From Murimonas intestini (GTDB lineage: Bacteria; Bacillota; Clostridia; Lachnospirales; Lachnospiraceae), in the NCBI GenBank assembly GCA_003148945.1, contig QGGY01000003.1:248001-312000 (forward strand): a stretch of 64,000 nucleotides of DNA, read 5' to 3'. A model generated the notes under the pieces. That model was given only the letters and a program-made list of their open reading frames with translations. It ran no database searches and had not been told where the DNA came from. Shown piece by piece: positions 53,117 to 61,551 of this stretch (position 1 is its first letter; each line of letters opens with the position of its first letter). The translations under genes and the position numbers were made by a program.

Positions 53117-56100
53117 CAGATAAGAAAAAGACATCCTCCGGCAGCCCGGCAGGAAAAGGCCAGGCCTGGGATCAGGCAGAGGATTACAGCAGAATACCGG
53201 GAACAGCTGTAAAGCCATACTGGTCAGCTGCAGCTGCAGTTCCTGTGATTTCTCTGGACGGTCCGTGGGAGGTAAAGCACACGGATTCTTTGGAGAAGGA
53301 GATTGGATCAGTAATTCAGACAGGCTGGCGGCAGATAGATATCCCTTCAGATATGAATGCCCACAGGGATTCAGACTTTACCGGGAAATATGTATACAGG
53401 AGGCTTATAGAGGTACCGAAGCTTGTCAGAGGCAGCCATATCGTACTCAAATTTGAGGGGGTGAACGGCTTTGCCCAGGTCTGGATCGACGGCAGGGCCG
53501 CTGCCTCACACAAGAATGGCTTTGTGTCCTGGAGCGCTGATATCACTGAGCTTGTAGAAGGCAGGAAGGAAGCTTATCTGTATGTCACTGTGGATGAGAC
53601 AGCAGACAGAGTATGTTCCTTCAATCATGGGGGTATCCTTCACAGTGTATTTATGTACTGTCTGCCGGAAGCTTGGCTGGATGGGGTATATCTGACCACC
53701 AGCTTTGAAAATGGATATGAAGACGCCGTGCTGCGGGCCGATGTGACCATCTGCGGGCAGAAAACAGGAGATGAGCTTCTTTTTAAGGTATATCCGCCGG
53801 ACGGTATCCAGGAATATGAACTGCAGATCTCCACACAGGGGGGAGAAAGAGGGCACAGCACAGCTGTCATAAATATGAAAAACCCCCTGAAGTGGGATGC
53901 CGAGCATCCATGGCTCTACCGCCTTGAGATCTCGCTTATCCGAGACGGACAGGTGCTGGAAAAGGCCGGGCGCTTTTTCGGAGTCAGACAGATCGAGAGA
54001 AGAGAGAACCGTCTTTACGTGAACGGTCAGGAGGTAAAGCTTCGGGGAGTATGCCGCCATGAGATCACTCCTAAAAATGGAAGGGCTGTTACGAAGGAGA
54101 TCATAGATAAGGATATCAGCCTGTTCAAAGAGGCAAACTGTAATTACATCCGTACCTCCCACTATCCGCCAAGTGAGTATTTTCTGGAGGAGTGCGACAG
54201 GCGCGGGATGTACGTGGAGGATGAACTGGATCTGGCTTTTATTGCCAAAAACCTGGATTATACGCAGAGAGATCCGGCATATACGGACCGTTATCTGTCT
54301 GTATTCGCGGAGGTTCTGGCCAGAGATTACAGCCACCCTTCAGTCCTGATCTGGTCATTGGCAAATGAGGCCTTCGGAGGTTACAACTATGACCTCCTGA
54401 ACCGTTTTGCACATAGGATGGACAGGACTCGTCCCACAAAGTTCAGCTATCCCATGACTATGCAGGCTGAACATGAAGGGATAGATATCTGGAGCATCCA
54501 CTATGCAAATGTGGAGGGAGAGGCGGATAAAAAATGTGATAATGTAAGTGTGGGATATACAGAAGGCCATGATGTCCCTATTCTGAATGACGAATATGTG
54601 CACATCCCGTGCTATAACAGGAGAGAGCACAGGAGAGATCCTAATGTGCGGCATTTCTGGGGGGAGAGCCTCAGAATGTTCTGGGAAAAGATATGGGAGA
54701 CTAAGGGCGCCCTGGGCGGCGCCATCTGGGCAGGAATCGATGAGACTGACATGTTCACAGATACAAGGAAGAATTTTCCCATGACGAAAAGAAACGGAGA
54801 TACATGTCTGGAATGGGGGATTATTGATATCTGGAGAAGAAGAAAACCCGAGCACTATATGACAAGGAAGGCTTATACGCCTGTGCTTATCCGGGAGAAG
54901 ACATTTAAGTGGGCAAATGGCTGTGCGCTGATACAGGCGGAGAATCGTTTCTGCCACACAGATCTTTCGGAAGTGCGGATCGAATGGAATGTACCGGGAA
55001 ATACAGGAAGCATACCAGGGCCGCAGGCCGCCCCCGGGGAGACAGTGATCATATCAATTCCGGCTCAAAATGCAGGATCAGGTGCGGAAGATGCGGCCGC
55101 TCCCCGGGAACTGGAACTGAAAATCTTTGATGCCTTTGGAAACCAGGTGGATGAATACTGCCTCAGGCCGGAAGGACGGCAGGTACAGAGCGGCGGCAAT
55201 GATACGCAGGCAGGTCAACAGCAGGTGTCAATAGATGAAACGGCAGATCAGACAGAGGTTGGCAATGATGATTTTAAATTCTGTTTTTCAAAGAAGACAG
55301 GTCTTCTGACTTGTGCCAAAAGGGGAGGAGAACTTCTTCTGATGGGCGGCCCCATTCTGCATGTACCTTATCTGACACTGGGAGAGTGGAAGCTTCGGAG
55401 CATATGTGCAGAAAAGGATGAAGGAACGTCAGAGGCAGCAGTCCGCATCTCCGGCAGCTATACAGGTACCGCCGATGTCACATTTACGATCAGGATCAGG
55501 CGGGATGCATCCTTTGTGACGGAATACAGGATTGACCGGCTGTATGCTGTCATGCCCAGGGAGAAGAAACTGCGTGTGGGAGTGGATGCCGGAGGGCTGG
55601 ATGAACTTGGCATATCATTTATAGCAGCTCCGGGGATGGACAGTCTTGGCTGGAAGAGAGAAGGACGGTATACTCTGTATCCTGAGGACCATATTGCCAG
55701 ACTGGAGGGGATCGCGGGACGGTTCAGCAAAGGCAGTATTTTTGCAGAAGAGCCGGACATCCCATGGGCACAGGAAATGAAGAATTATATCCTGAATGGT
55801 ATCTATGACGTAGATTACAGAGGGACAGCAGACTTCAGAAGCCTGAAGGAAAATATATATACTGCCAGTCTGTATAAGAAGAGCATAACACACGCTGTCA
55901 CTGCTGTATCTGACGGCAGCTGCCACGTTCGGGCCGAGGTTTTAGAGCCGGAAGAATACCTGGTTTCTGACAGGGATGAAAGGATAAAATACCATGGCGC
56001 CTGGTATCCTGTGGAGGATTTTAGCGGCTGCAGGGGAAATACAGAGACAGTCAGCTGTGAAAAAGGAGCTTTTGCGGAATTTACTTTCTGCGGAACAGGA

Positions 56101-56517
56101 ATCGTGTGGTTTGGCTCTGTGGACACTATAAATGGGATTGCAAAGGTATGGCTGGACGGCAGACTTGCGGATAAATGCATCAGCCAGAAGGTGGCGGGTG
56201 TGGATTTTCCGGGCTCTGCTGCAGGATACGACAAAAAATATGGTTATCCGCTCTATTATGTATCCGGGCTTCCGGCAGGAGAGCATACTATACGAATAGA
56301 AGTATCAGGAGAGAAGACGGCAGATTCAGGAGGCTGCTATATATCAATCGATTATTTCAGAATACTGACAGAAGGGCGGCCGGAACCTGTGAAGCTTGCC
56401 GTGCTGAACGACTTTAATTATCCGCAGATATCATGGGGAAATTATAAGAAGCCGGCTATACGCATCAGTTCCGGTTATCACAATCAGGTGGAGATGGTGC
56501 TGTCTGTCCGCACATGA
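53104..56517 (+). CDS. GH2 family glycoside hydrolase (beta-galactosidase/beta-glucuronidase-like)
   Basis: An 1137-aa cytosolic enzyme with the GH2 layout: N-terminal jelly-roll (about 40-170), Ig-like domain (about 200-310), TIM barrel (about 310-620) with acid/base E422 (SLANEAFGG) and nucleophile E497 (LNDEYVHIPC), then beta domains. The last ~170 residues form a sugar-binding-like sandwich with the pattern GTGI-W-GS, VWLDGRLAD and GEHTIRIEV. The gene overlaps the 3' end of its degenerate paralogue by 13 bp, so the two are translated together. The sugar specificity is not clear from the sequence. Confidence 0.9.
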   Translation: MESMTDKKKTSSGSPAGKGQAWDQAEDYSRIPGTAVKPYWSAAAAVPVISLDGPWEVKHTDSLEKEIGSVIQTGWRQIDIPSDMNAHRDSDFTGKYVYRRLIEVPKLVRGSHIVLKFEGVNGFAQVWIDGRAAASHKNGFVSWSADITELVEGRKEAYLYVTVDETADRVCSFNHGGILHSVFMYCLPEAWLDGVYLTTSFENGYEDAVLRADVTICGQKTGDELLFKVYPPDGIQEYELQISTQGGERGHSTAVINMKNPLKWDAEHPWLYRLEISLIRDGQVLEKAGRFFGVRQIERRENRLYVNGQEVKLRGVCRHEITPKNGRAVTKEIIDKDISLFKEANCNYIRTSHYPPSEYFLEECDRRGMYVEDELDLAFIAKNLDYTQRDPAYTDRYLSVFAEVLARDYSHPSVLIWSLANEAFGGYNYDLLNRFAHRMDRTRPTKFSYPMTMQAEHEGIDIWSIHYANVEGEADKKCDNVSVGYTEGHDVPILNDEYVHIPCYNRREHRRDPNVRHFWGESLRMFWEKIWETKGALGGAIWAGIDETDMFTDTRKNFPMTKRNGDTCLEWGIIDIWRRRKPEHYMTRKAYTPVLIREKTFKWANGCALIQAENRFCHTDLSEVRIEWNVPGNTGSIPGPQAAPGETVIISIPAQNAGSGAEDAAAPRELELKIFDAFGNQVDEYCLRPEGRQVQSGGNDTQAGQQQVSIDETADQTEVGNDDFKFCFSKKTGLLTCAKRGGELLLMGGPILHVPYLTLGEWKLRSICAEKDEGTSEAAVRISGSYTGTADVTFTIRIRRDASFVTEYRIDRLYAVMPREKKLRVGVDAGGLDELGISFIAAPGMDSLGWKREGRYTLYPEDHIARLEGIAGRFSKGSIFAEEPDIPWAQEMKNYILNGIYDVDYRGTADFRSLKENIYTASLYKKSITHAVTAVSDGSCHVRAEVLEPEEYLVSDRDERIKYHGAWYPVEDFSGCRGNTETVSCEKGAFAEFTFCGTGIVWFGSVDTINGIAKVWLDGRLADKCISQKVAGVDFPGSAAGYDKKYGYPLYYVSGLPAGEHTIRIEVSGEKTADSGGCYISIDYFRILTEGRPEPVKLAVLNDFNYPQISWGNYKKPAIRISSGYHNQVEMVLSVRT

Positions 56518-56521
56518 AGCT

Positions 56522-56664
56522 GTTACTGTTCACTCCGTGACCAGTAACACGCTTCGCGATGCACAGAAACGGCCAAAAGTGCCGTTTCGCGCTGCAGCCC
56601 TCGGGATTTTCGTGCAAAATACGCACGAAAACACCTCGCGGGACGGTGACGTGTGAATAGTAAC
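56522..56664 (+). repeat. Long-form intergenic palindromic repeat, divergent copy 3
   Basis: A 143-bp relative of the 2798 and 39824 copies. Ends are GTTACTGTTCAC and GTGAATAGTAAC. Its stems have changed sequence but still pair: GAAACGGC/GCCGTTTC replaces AAAATGCTG/CAGCATTTT. The TTTTCGTGC/GCACGAAAA stem is kept with a larger loop. It lies between GH2 and the Uma2 gene. Confidence 0.8.
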
Positions 56665-56699
56665 CATGAAGCTTACACTTTTATACATCAAGCAGTTGC

Positions 56700-56728
56700 T
56701 TGACATATTTCACAGTATAATTTAAACT
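56700..56728 (+). promoter_or_regulatory. Tentative promoter for the Uma2 gene
   Basis: A perfect TTGACA at 56700-56705 and TAAACT at 56723-56728 (4/6) are 17 bp apart. A TATAAT at 56716 is too close to the -35 to pair with it. Confidence 0.4.
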
Positions 56729-56769
56729 AAAATTATAAAAAGAGGAACATCGTGAAAGGAAGTGCTGCT

Positions 56770-57318
56770 ATGGCAATACCACAAAAACAGATATACACAG
56801 AAACCGACTATTATGATCTTCCAGAGGATGTTCGGGCCGAACTGATTGACGGGCAAATTTATTATCAGGCGGCGCCCAGCCGGGCGCATCAAAAAATTTT
56901 ATCAGAATTGCATATCACTATCGGGACTTACATCAGGTCAAAGGGCGGCTCCTGTGAAGTCTATCCTGCCCCATTCGCTGTTAAATTGCATGAGGACAGG
57001 AAAACCATAGTGGAACCGGATATAAGCGTTATATGCGACCATAACAAACTTACGGACCGGGGCTGTACAGGGGCACCGGATTGGATTATTGAAATTGTTT
57101 CCCCAGGCAATTCCAGCCATGACTACATCCGCAAACTGAACCTATACGCGGATGCAGGCGTTCGTGAATACTGGATTGTGAACCCTGTGCAGGAATCTAT
57201 CTATGTATACCATCTGGAAGAAACTAAATTCGGGACAAACGCCTACTCTTTCCAGGACAAAATAAAGGTCAATATCTATGATGATCTATGGATTGACTTC
57301 AAGGAAATCACCCTGTAA
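56770..57318 (+). CDS. Uma2 family PD-(D/E)XK endonuclease-fold protein (DUF820)
   Basis: A 182-aa member of the Uma2/DUF820 family, which has a restriction-endonuclease-like fold. Conserved elements are RAELIDGQIYY (22-32), VEPDISVI with D84, DWIIEIVSPG with E108, K122 and EYWIVNPVQ. The family is abundant in cyanobacteria and some Clostridia and its biological role is unclear. The ATG at 56770 has AAAGGA upstream and gives the usual MxIPQ start; a GTG at 56752, with AGAGGA before it, is equally possible. It is convergent with the HD/Hsp90-type gene and has its own probable promoter. Confidence 0.85.
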   Translation: MAIPQKQIYTETDYYDLPEDVRAELIDGQIYYQAAPSRAHQKILSELHITIGTYIRSKGGSCEVYPAPFAVKLHEDRKTIVEPDISVICDHNKLTDRGCTGAPDWIIEIVSPGNSSHDYIRKLNLYADAGVREYWIVNPVQESIYVYHLEETKFGTNAYSFQDKIKVNIYDDLWIDFKEITL

Positions 57319-57334
57319 TCATTTTCAGCAATCT

Positions 57335-57371
57335 GGCAGCAGGCGGGAGTTACTTCTCTGCTGCCTTTTTC
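57335..57371. terminator. Terminator after the Uma2 gene
   Basis: GGCAGCAG and CTGCTGCC form an eight-bp stem followed by TTTTT, ending eight bp before the convergent gene's stop codon. Confidence 0.8.
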
Positions 57372-57378
57372 TTATCCC

Positions 57379-60213
57379 TTAAATCAGCCTGTTTAAGACC
57401 TCCTTCATGCTGCGAAGCCCGGACCTGGCTAAATAGCTGTCATCTTCAATAGTCTGGATCAGTGATGACACAGTAAAATCTAATTGTATTTTTCGAAGCA
57501 CATCTATGCAGTGCCTGGCTGTTTCCTCCTGTATGATCCGCCCGGTCCTGTCCATCCAGGACTCTATGGCATCTATGTTCATATTCAGCTCATGGCGGGA
57601 TGCATTCAGGTCAAACTGTGCATCTGCAGTTAAATTGCAGACTGACCAGCCTATGCCAAGAGGCAGGATGACCTGAGGATTTATATTCAGCAGGATCCCA
57701 TCCTGGTATAAAACCGGTTTTCTGATATGCAGGTCTTCGCCTGCATAATTGTCTGAAATGAGGTCATTTTGAAAGAATCTGAAACTGTTGTTACTTATTT
57801 CAGGAAGCGGGTAGCTGTTCTCAAAATCATATAGTGATACATTGTATAGAATCTGGAATTCATTTTCATCACAATAGATAATATTAAATGTATAATCCCG
57901 GGATTCGTAATCCTGGGCACTGTAATCCTGGGAGTATGTATATGGCTGCCAGGTCATTGATTTATAATAATCTTCACTGTCTTCAGTTTCATAGCTCAGC
58001 TTTGTCTCGTACTCCAGGTCTTCCAGCTGCTCCAGACCCAGAATGCCATCACGGCTGTTCTCCTCATCCGGGTCGCTGTATACCTTTACAAGGGATTTTA
58101 CGAGTTCTCCCCGGTGGAAGAGAAATGCGTTTACAGCCTGCCATTCAATACCTGATTCAGGCTTATCTATCCGGGTTTTTATAAAAAGGATTCCACTTCC
58201 TTTACATTTTTGATCCAGGCGGTTTTTTTGGATACTCTCTGTATTGAAATTGTTATTGATTTTGACACACTGAAGCTCGTAATCAACAATGTCCATGATC
58301 CTGCCGTTGTCAATAGGGAAGGTGAAGCTGGGGTATTGGCTCATATACAGCTCAATCTCGCCTTTTACGTTAAAAATTAATTTACTTAACTGGACATCGT
58401 CGTTTTGGGCAGCTTTTTCTGCCAGCCGTATAAACTCTTCCCGGCGGGCATATATGATTCCTTCAGGGTCTGCTGCCTCTGTCAGGAGTTTTATTTTGCC
58501 GGGCAGCATACTTTTTTTTCTGTCTTCCTGTTTTTCTATTATTATCTTTTCGAGGAGCCTTTTATCCAGCTGATACTTATGAATAGTGCTTTTCCTCAGT
58601 TTTTCAATATTTTCATATTCCTGTATAACAGTGAGGATGTTTTCTATGAAATAATCATCCTGTCTGCCCCGGGGCAGTAAGCAGAGGCTCTTATCCAGCC
58701 GGTATAAGCTGTCCAGATCGATCACCGCGATGGGGACACTGGGATATCTGAAAGTTAAAATCAGATATTCTTCCAGTTCTTTAAAAGAGAATCTGTTTTT
58801 TACTTCAAGCTTCACTGTTGTCCCTGTTATATCTGATTCAGGGTGCCTTTCGATAAATGCAATTGTACTCTTTCCCTCGATCTCGGCTTTTATTTTCTTT
58901 TCACCTGTTTTCTGGGAGGAGATCTCGATCTTATCTGCTTTTGTAAGGCAGGAGGCAAATCCAATGCCAAATTTTGCTATTGCCGGAAAAGCAAATGAAC
59001 TCCGCCCCCTTTTTAATTTATAGCCGGAGCTGGCAGCTTTAAAGAGATAGTTTTTGATGCCCTCCTCAGACATGCCTATGCCTGTATCAGATACATACAA
59101 AAGCCCCTTTTCGGCGGAATAAAGGACGTATACTCTGTCTTTGACGCCCCAGCTCCTGGGCGACGCAAACTCTAACACATTAGATTCATCTGAATAATAT
59201 TTTAAAAGAACAGCGTCAATGGCATTCTGTATCAGCTCTCTTATATAGTCCGTCTGGTTTGTATAAATATTTTTTGTCAGGATATCCCACAGGGCGCCCT
59301 CCTCATCCAGCTGGAAGCGTATCTCTTCCACAAGGAAATTTGCGCCGGGGTCCGGTTTTATTTCAAAAGAGAGCCCTGGGAGCCTGAGCTTTTTAATATC
59401 GTGTGTCCCAATGCTCTGGAAATAATGCGTGTTTGCGTACATGATCTCATTGTCCAGGTATTTCAGCCAGGCATTCCAGATTTTATAGCGCTCCCTGTTT
59501 GAGGTCTTGACTCCCACCTCTATACCCTCAGGAGAGTAATTGTATTTTGTGAGTTCAAGGTGTCTTTCGTGGTGTTCTATGGAAATTTTATTCTGGTAAT
59601 ATGACGGATTCAGATGCATATTAAATTCACTTGTCCTGCCTTCCTCAAGATCCATCAGATCACCGGTGCGCAGAAGCACTGCCAGCAAGCCGTACCTCAG
59701 CCTCTGGCCCTGTATAGTATCATTCTTTCTGAAAGTTTCATCAGAATAGAGCTCTTCAATATCCCGGCCATGAGCTTCGCAGACAAAAACAACACAGTCC
59801 CTGATCCTTCTGTGCTCACTGTACATCCCCAAATATTTTTCGCAATATTGTATGATGGGCTCCCTGGCATACAGATGGTGGCAGGACCGCTGTTTTTCTT
59901 TATCTTCAATATCAGTCAGTGTCATACCTATATCATGAAACAGGGCTGACATAATAAAACAGAAGATTTCCACATCTGTCAGCCGGTCTTTAAAATCGTC
60001 GCTGAGAATATCATTAATATAGTCTATAATGCGCAGAGAATGCTGTATGCCGTGTTCTGTGAAACCGGGAAAGTTGGTTTTAATAAATTCCAGCACAGGA
60101 GCAACAGCGGTCTCCATATTAAGCAGTGAACCCGCCAGGCTGATTGTAAAAGAATCTTCTTTTCGTGCTTCTAGTAATTTATACATTCTGCATGTTCTTA
60201 ATATCTTTTGCAT
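57379..60213 (-). CDS. Large protein with N-terminal HD domain and Hsp90-type ATPase domain
   Basis: A 944-aa cytosolic protein of unknown role. An HD-type region (about 50-200) has H54, H58, H93-D94 (FHDIGMT), H112-H113, H148 and D185. A GHKL/Bergerat ATPase domain (about 300-480) has the N-box ELIQNAIDA (E326, N330, D333), DTGIGM (376-381) and GIGFAS (416-421), as in HtpG/MORC. A long C-terminal region to residue 944 ends in ASRHELNMN, similar in style to Hsp90-like repair or defence ATPases. The start at 60213 follows AAAGGA. A truncated repeat abuts its 5' side. It has no obvious operon partner. Confidence 0.8.
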   Translation of the reverse strand: MQKILRTCRMYKLLEARKEDSFTISLAGSLLNMETAVAPVLEFIKTNFPGFTEHGIQHSLRIIDYINDILSDDFKDRLTDVEIFCFIMSALFHDIGMTLTDIEDKEKQRSCHHLYAREPIIQYCEKYLGMYSEHRRIRDCVVFVCEAHGRDIEELYSDETFRKNDTIQGQRLRYGLLAVLLRTGDLMDLEEGRTSEFNMHLNPSYYQNKISIEHHERHLELTKYNYSPEGIEVGVKTSNRERYKIWNAWLKYLDNEIMYANTHYFQSIGTHDIKKLRLPGLSFEIKPDPGANFLVEEIRFQLDEEGALWDILTKNIYTNQTDYIRELIQNAIDAVLLKYYSDESNVLEFASPRSWGVKDRVYVLYSAEKGLLYVSDTGIGMSEEGIKNYLFKAASSGYKLKRGRSSFAFPAIAKFGIGFASCLTKADKIEISSQKTGEKKIKAEIEGKSTIAFIERHPESDITGTTVKLEVKNRFSFKELEEYLILTFRYPSVPIAVIDLDSLYRLDKSLCLLPRGRQDDYFIENILTVIQEYENIEKLRKSTIHKYQLDKRLLEKIIIEKQEDRKKSMLPGKIKLLTEAADPEGIIYARREEFIRLAEKAAQNDDVQLSKLIFNVKGEIELYMSQYPSFTFPIDNGRIMDIVDYELQCVKINNNFNTESIQKNRLDQKCKGSGILFIKTRIDKPESGIEWQAVNAFLFHRGELVKSLVKVYSDPDEENSRDGILGLEQLEDLEYETKLSYETEDSEDYYKSMTWQPYTYSQDYSAQDYESRDYTFNIIYCDENEFQILYNVSLYDFENSYPLPEISNNSFRFFQNDLISDNYAGEDLHIRKPVLYQDGILLNINPQVILPLGIGWSVCNLTADAQFDLNASRHELNMNIDAIESWMDRTGRIIQEETARHCIDVLRKIQLDFTVSSLIQTIEDDSYLARSGLRSMKEVLNRLI

Positions 60214-60225
60214 ATGATTCCTTTC

Positions 60226-60324
60226 TGCTGCAGCGCCAAAATGCTGTAAACAGCATTTTGTGTGCATCGCGGAGCGTTGTTATAGGTCAGACGGCTGCCA
60301 AATGGCAGACGGCTGAACTGTAAC
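60226..60324 (-). repeat. Truncated long-form repeat next to the HD/ATPase gene
   Basis: Read on the minus strand, this is the left ~100 bp of the long-form repeat (GTTACAGTTCAGCCGTCTG, then the AAAATGCTG stem), ending abruptly at GGCGCTGCAG. The cut end lies two bp from the AAAGGA ribosome binding site of the HD/ATPase gene. Confidence 0.8.
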
Positions 60325-60397
60325 ATTTCTTTAACCAATTATAGCATGAATACTTGTACAGGGGGTTAAAAAATGATACCATGGATCATAACGATAC

Positions 60398-60450
60398 ATC
60401 AGATATGTGCATTAACTGCGCAGGAATATGATGCAGGAGTGAAGTAACCA
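60398..60450 (+). repeat. Degraded right half of the short-form repeat
   Basis: TGTGCATTAACTGCGCA followed by GGAGTGAAGTAACC resembles the right half of the 8645-8776 element. Several mismatches make this a weak call. Confidence 0.35.
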
Positions 60451-60482
60451 ACAAATTTACAGAGAAATGGGGAGCAGATACC

Positions 60483-60896
60483 ATGTATGAAAGAATGCTG
60501 GATAAAATGAACAGGCCGTCAATTGAAGAATTCAGGTCCTTCATAGGCAGCCGGGAGGATATGTTTGAAAATTTGGATGATTTTATGGGGGAGGTGCAAA
60601 ATATTCAAAGGGAGCTCAGATTCCCTTACGGAAACCACTATGGCTGGGGAATCAAGTATTCAGTCAGGAAGAAACATATATGTGATATTTTTGCGGAGAA
60701 GGATGCTTTCACTGTTATGATGAGGCTGTCAAACGACCAGTTTGAAGGCTTATACAGCGGCTTGTCAGCTTATACAAGAGAATACATAGATAATAAGTAC
60801 CCCTGCGGCAGCGGGGGATGGATCCACTACAGGGTCTTAGAGCCGGAGCATCTTGAAGATGTGAAGAAAATGCTCGGTGTGAAGCTGCACGCATAA
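60483..60896 (+). CDS. DUF3788 family protein
   Basis: A 137-aa cytosolic protein of unknown function. The visible family features are the start MYERMLDKMNRPS, the central FPYGNHYGWGIKYSVRKKHIC segment and GGWIHYRVLE near the C-terminus. These proteins are common single genes in Clostridia and may belong to a small ligand-binding or YdhG-like fold, which is not proven. GGGGAG precedes the ATG by about nine bases. It stands alone between repeat remnants and a damaged regulator gene. Confidence 0.85.
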   Translation: MYERMLDKMNRPSIEEFRSFIGSREDMFENLDDFMGEVQNIQRELRFPYGNHYGWGIKYSVRKKHICDIFAEKDAFTVMMRLSNDQFEGLYSGLSAYTREYIDNKYPCGSGGWIHYRVLEPEHLEDVKKMLGVKLHA

Positions 60897-61051
60897 CCGG
60901 GTTTTTACATTAAAAGTGATCAGGAGCAAGTGAAATCAACTGTGAGTAGAATTATCCAGCCAGGCTCAAATAACAAGTTATTGTATGTCAGGGATAAGAA
61001 TATTACAATCTTCCTATAGACGGCAGCACAAAGGAAAAGGAGAATACAGTT

Positions 61052-61195
61052 ATGCTTGATAATAAGAAGATTGGTGAGTTTATAGCTTCAAAAAGAAAAG
61101 AGTCAGGGCTGACACAGTCGGATATTGCGGAAAAATTGGGAGTATCCTTTCAGGCAGTTTCAAAATGGGAAAATGGTACTCTGCCCAACATTTAA
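61052..61195 (+). pseudogene. Truncated XRE-family regulator (helix-turn-helix only)
   Basis: ATG with GGAGA upstream opens a 47-codon frame whose sequence is a textbook XRE helix-turn-helix: KKIGEFIASKRKESGLTQ, DIAEKLGVSFQAVSKWENG, then TLPNI and a stop. Full-length relatives continue for many residues after this point. The frame ends exactly where purM-like sequence begins, so the rest was probably lost by deletion. A residual DNA-binding peptide might still be made. Confidence 0.75.
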
Positions 61196-61343
61196 CTGCG
61201 GCGTGGGGATGATCATGGTGGTGGGGAAGGAATATAAAGACCAGGCCATAAAGCATATCATGCCTTGCTGTGACTGCTATGAGATAGGAAGAATCATAGC
61301 AGGGAGCAGAAAAGTTGTATTTAAAAATCATTTCAGCTGGTAA
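61185..61343 (+). pseudogene. purM: C-terminal remnant of purM (AIR synthase)
   Basis: In a frame different from the XRE fragment, the sequence reads TFNCGVGMIMVV, then YEIGRIIAGSRKVVF and a stop. TFNCGVGM is the hallmark near the C-terminus of phosphoribosylformylglycinamidine cyclo-ligase. Only about 50 codons remain and there is no start or N-terminal part. It is joined to the XRE remnant at about 61185-61193. Confidence 0.65.
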
Positions 61344-61479
61344 TATTAATCATAAAAGCGATAATATTCATCACAAAAGTAGTTGAAGAACCGGAAAGAG
61401 CTATGCTAATGTTTAAAGTAATAAGCTCTTTACAGGTGCAGACAGATGGGAAATAGAGGAAAGCAGCCGTCAGTTGGAC

Positions 61480-61536
61480 AAAGGCCATAAATTCTGTTAG
61501 GATTATTTACAGAGTTTATGGCCTTTATCTGTTTTT
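61480..61536 (+). terminator. Terminator-like hairpin before the third sensor kinase
   Basis: AAAGGCCATAAA-TTCTGT and ACAGAG-TTTATGGCCTTT form an 18-bp stem with few mismatches, followed by ATCTGTTTTT. It ends 15 bp before the kinase ATG, so transcripts from upstream would stop here unless the hairpin is regulated. Confidence 0.75.
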
Positions 61537-61551
61537 AGGAGGGGGAGGAAA

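Noticed and set aside
53506-54336. 276-codon minus-strand ORF
   Set aside because: Antisense shadow of the GH2 gene, which has an intact frame and catalytic residues.
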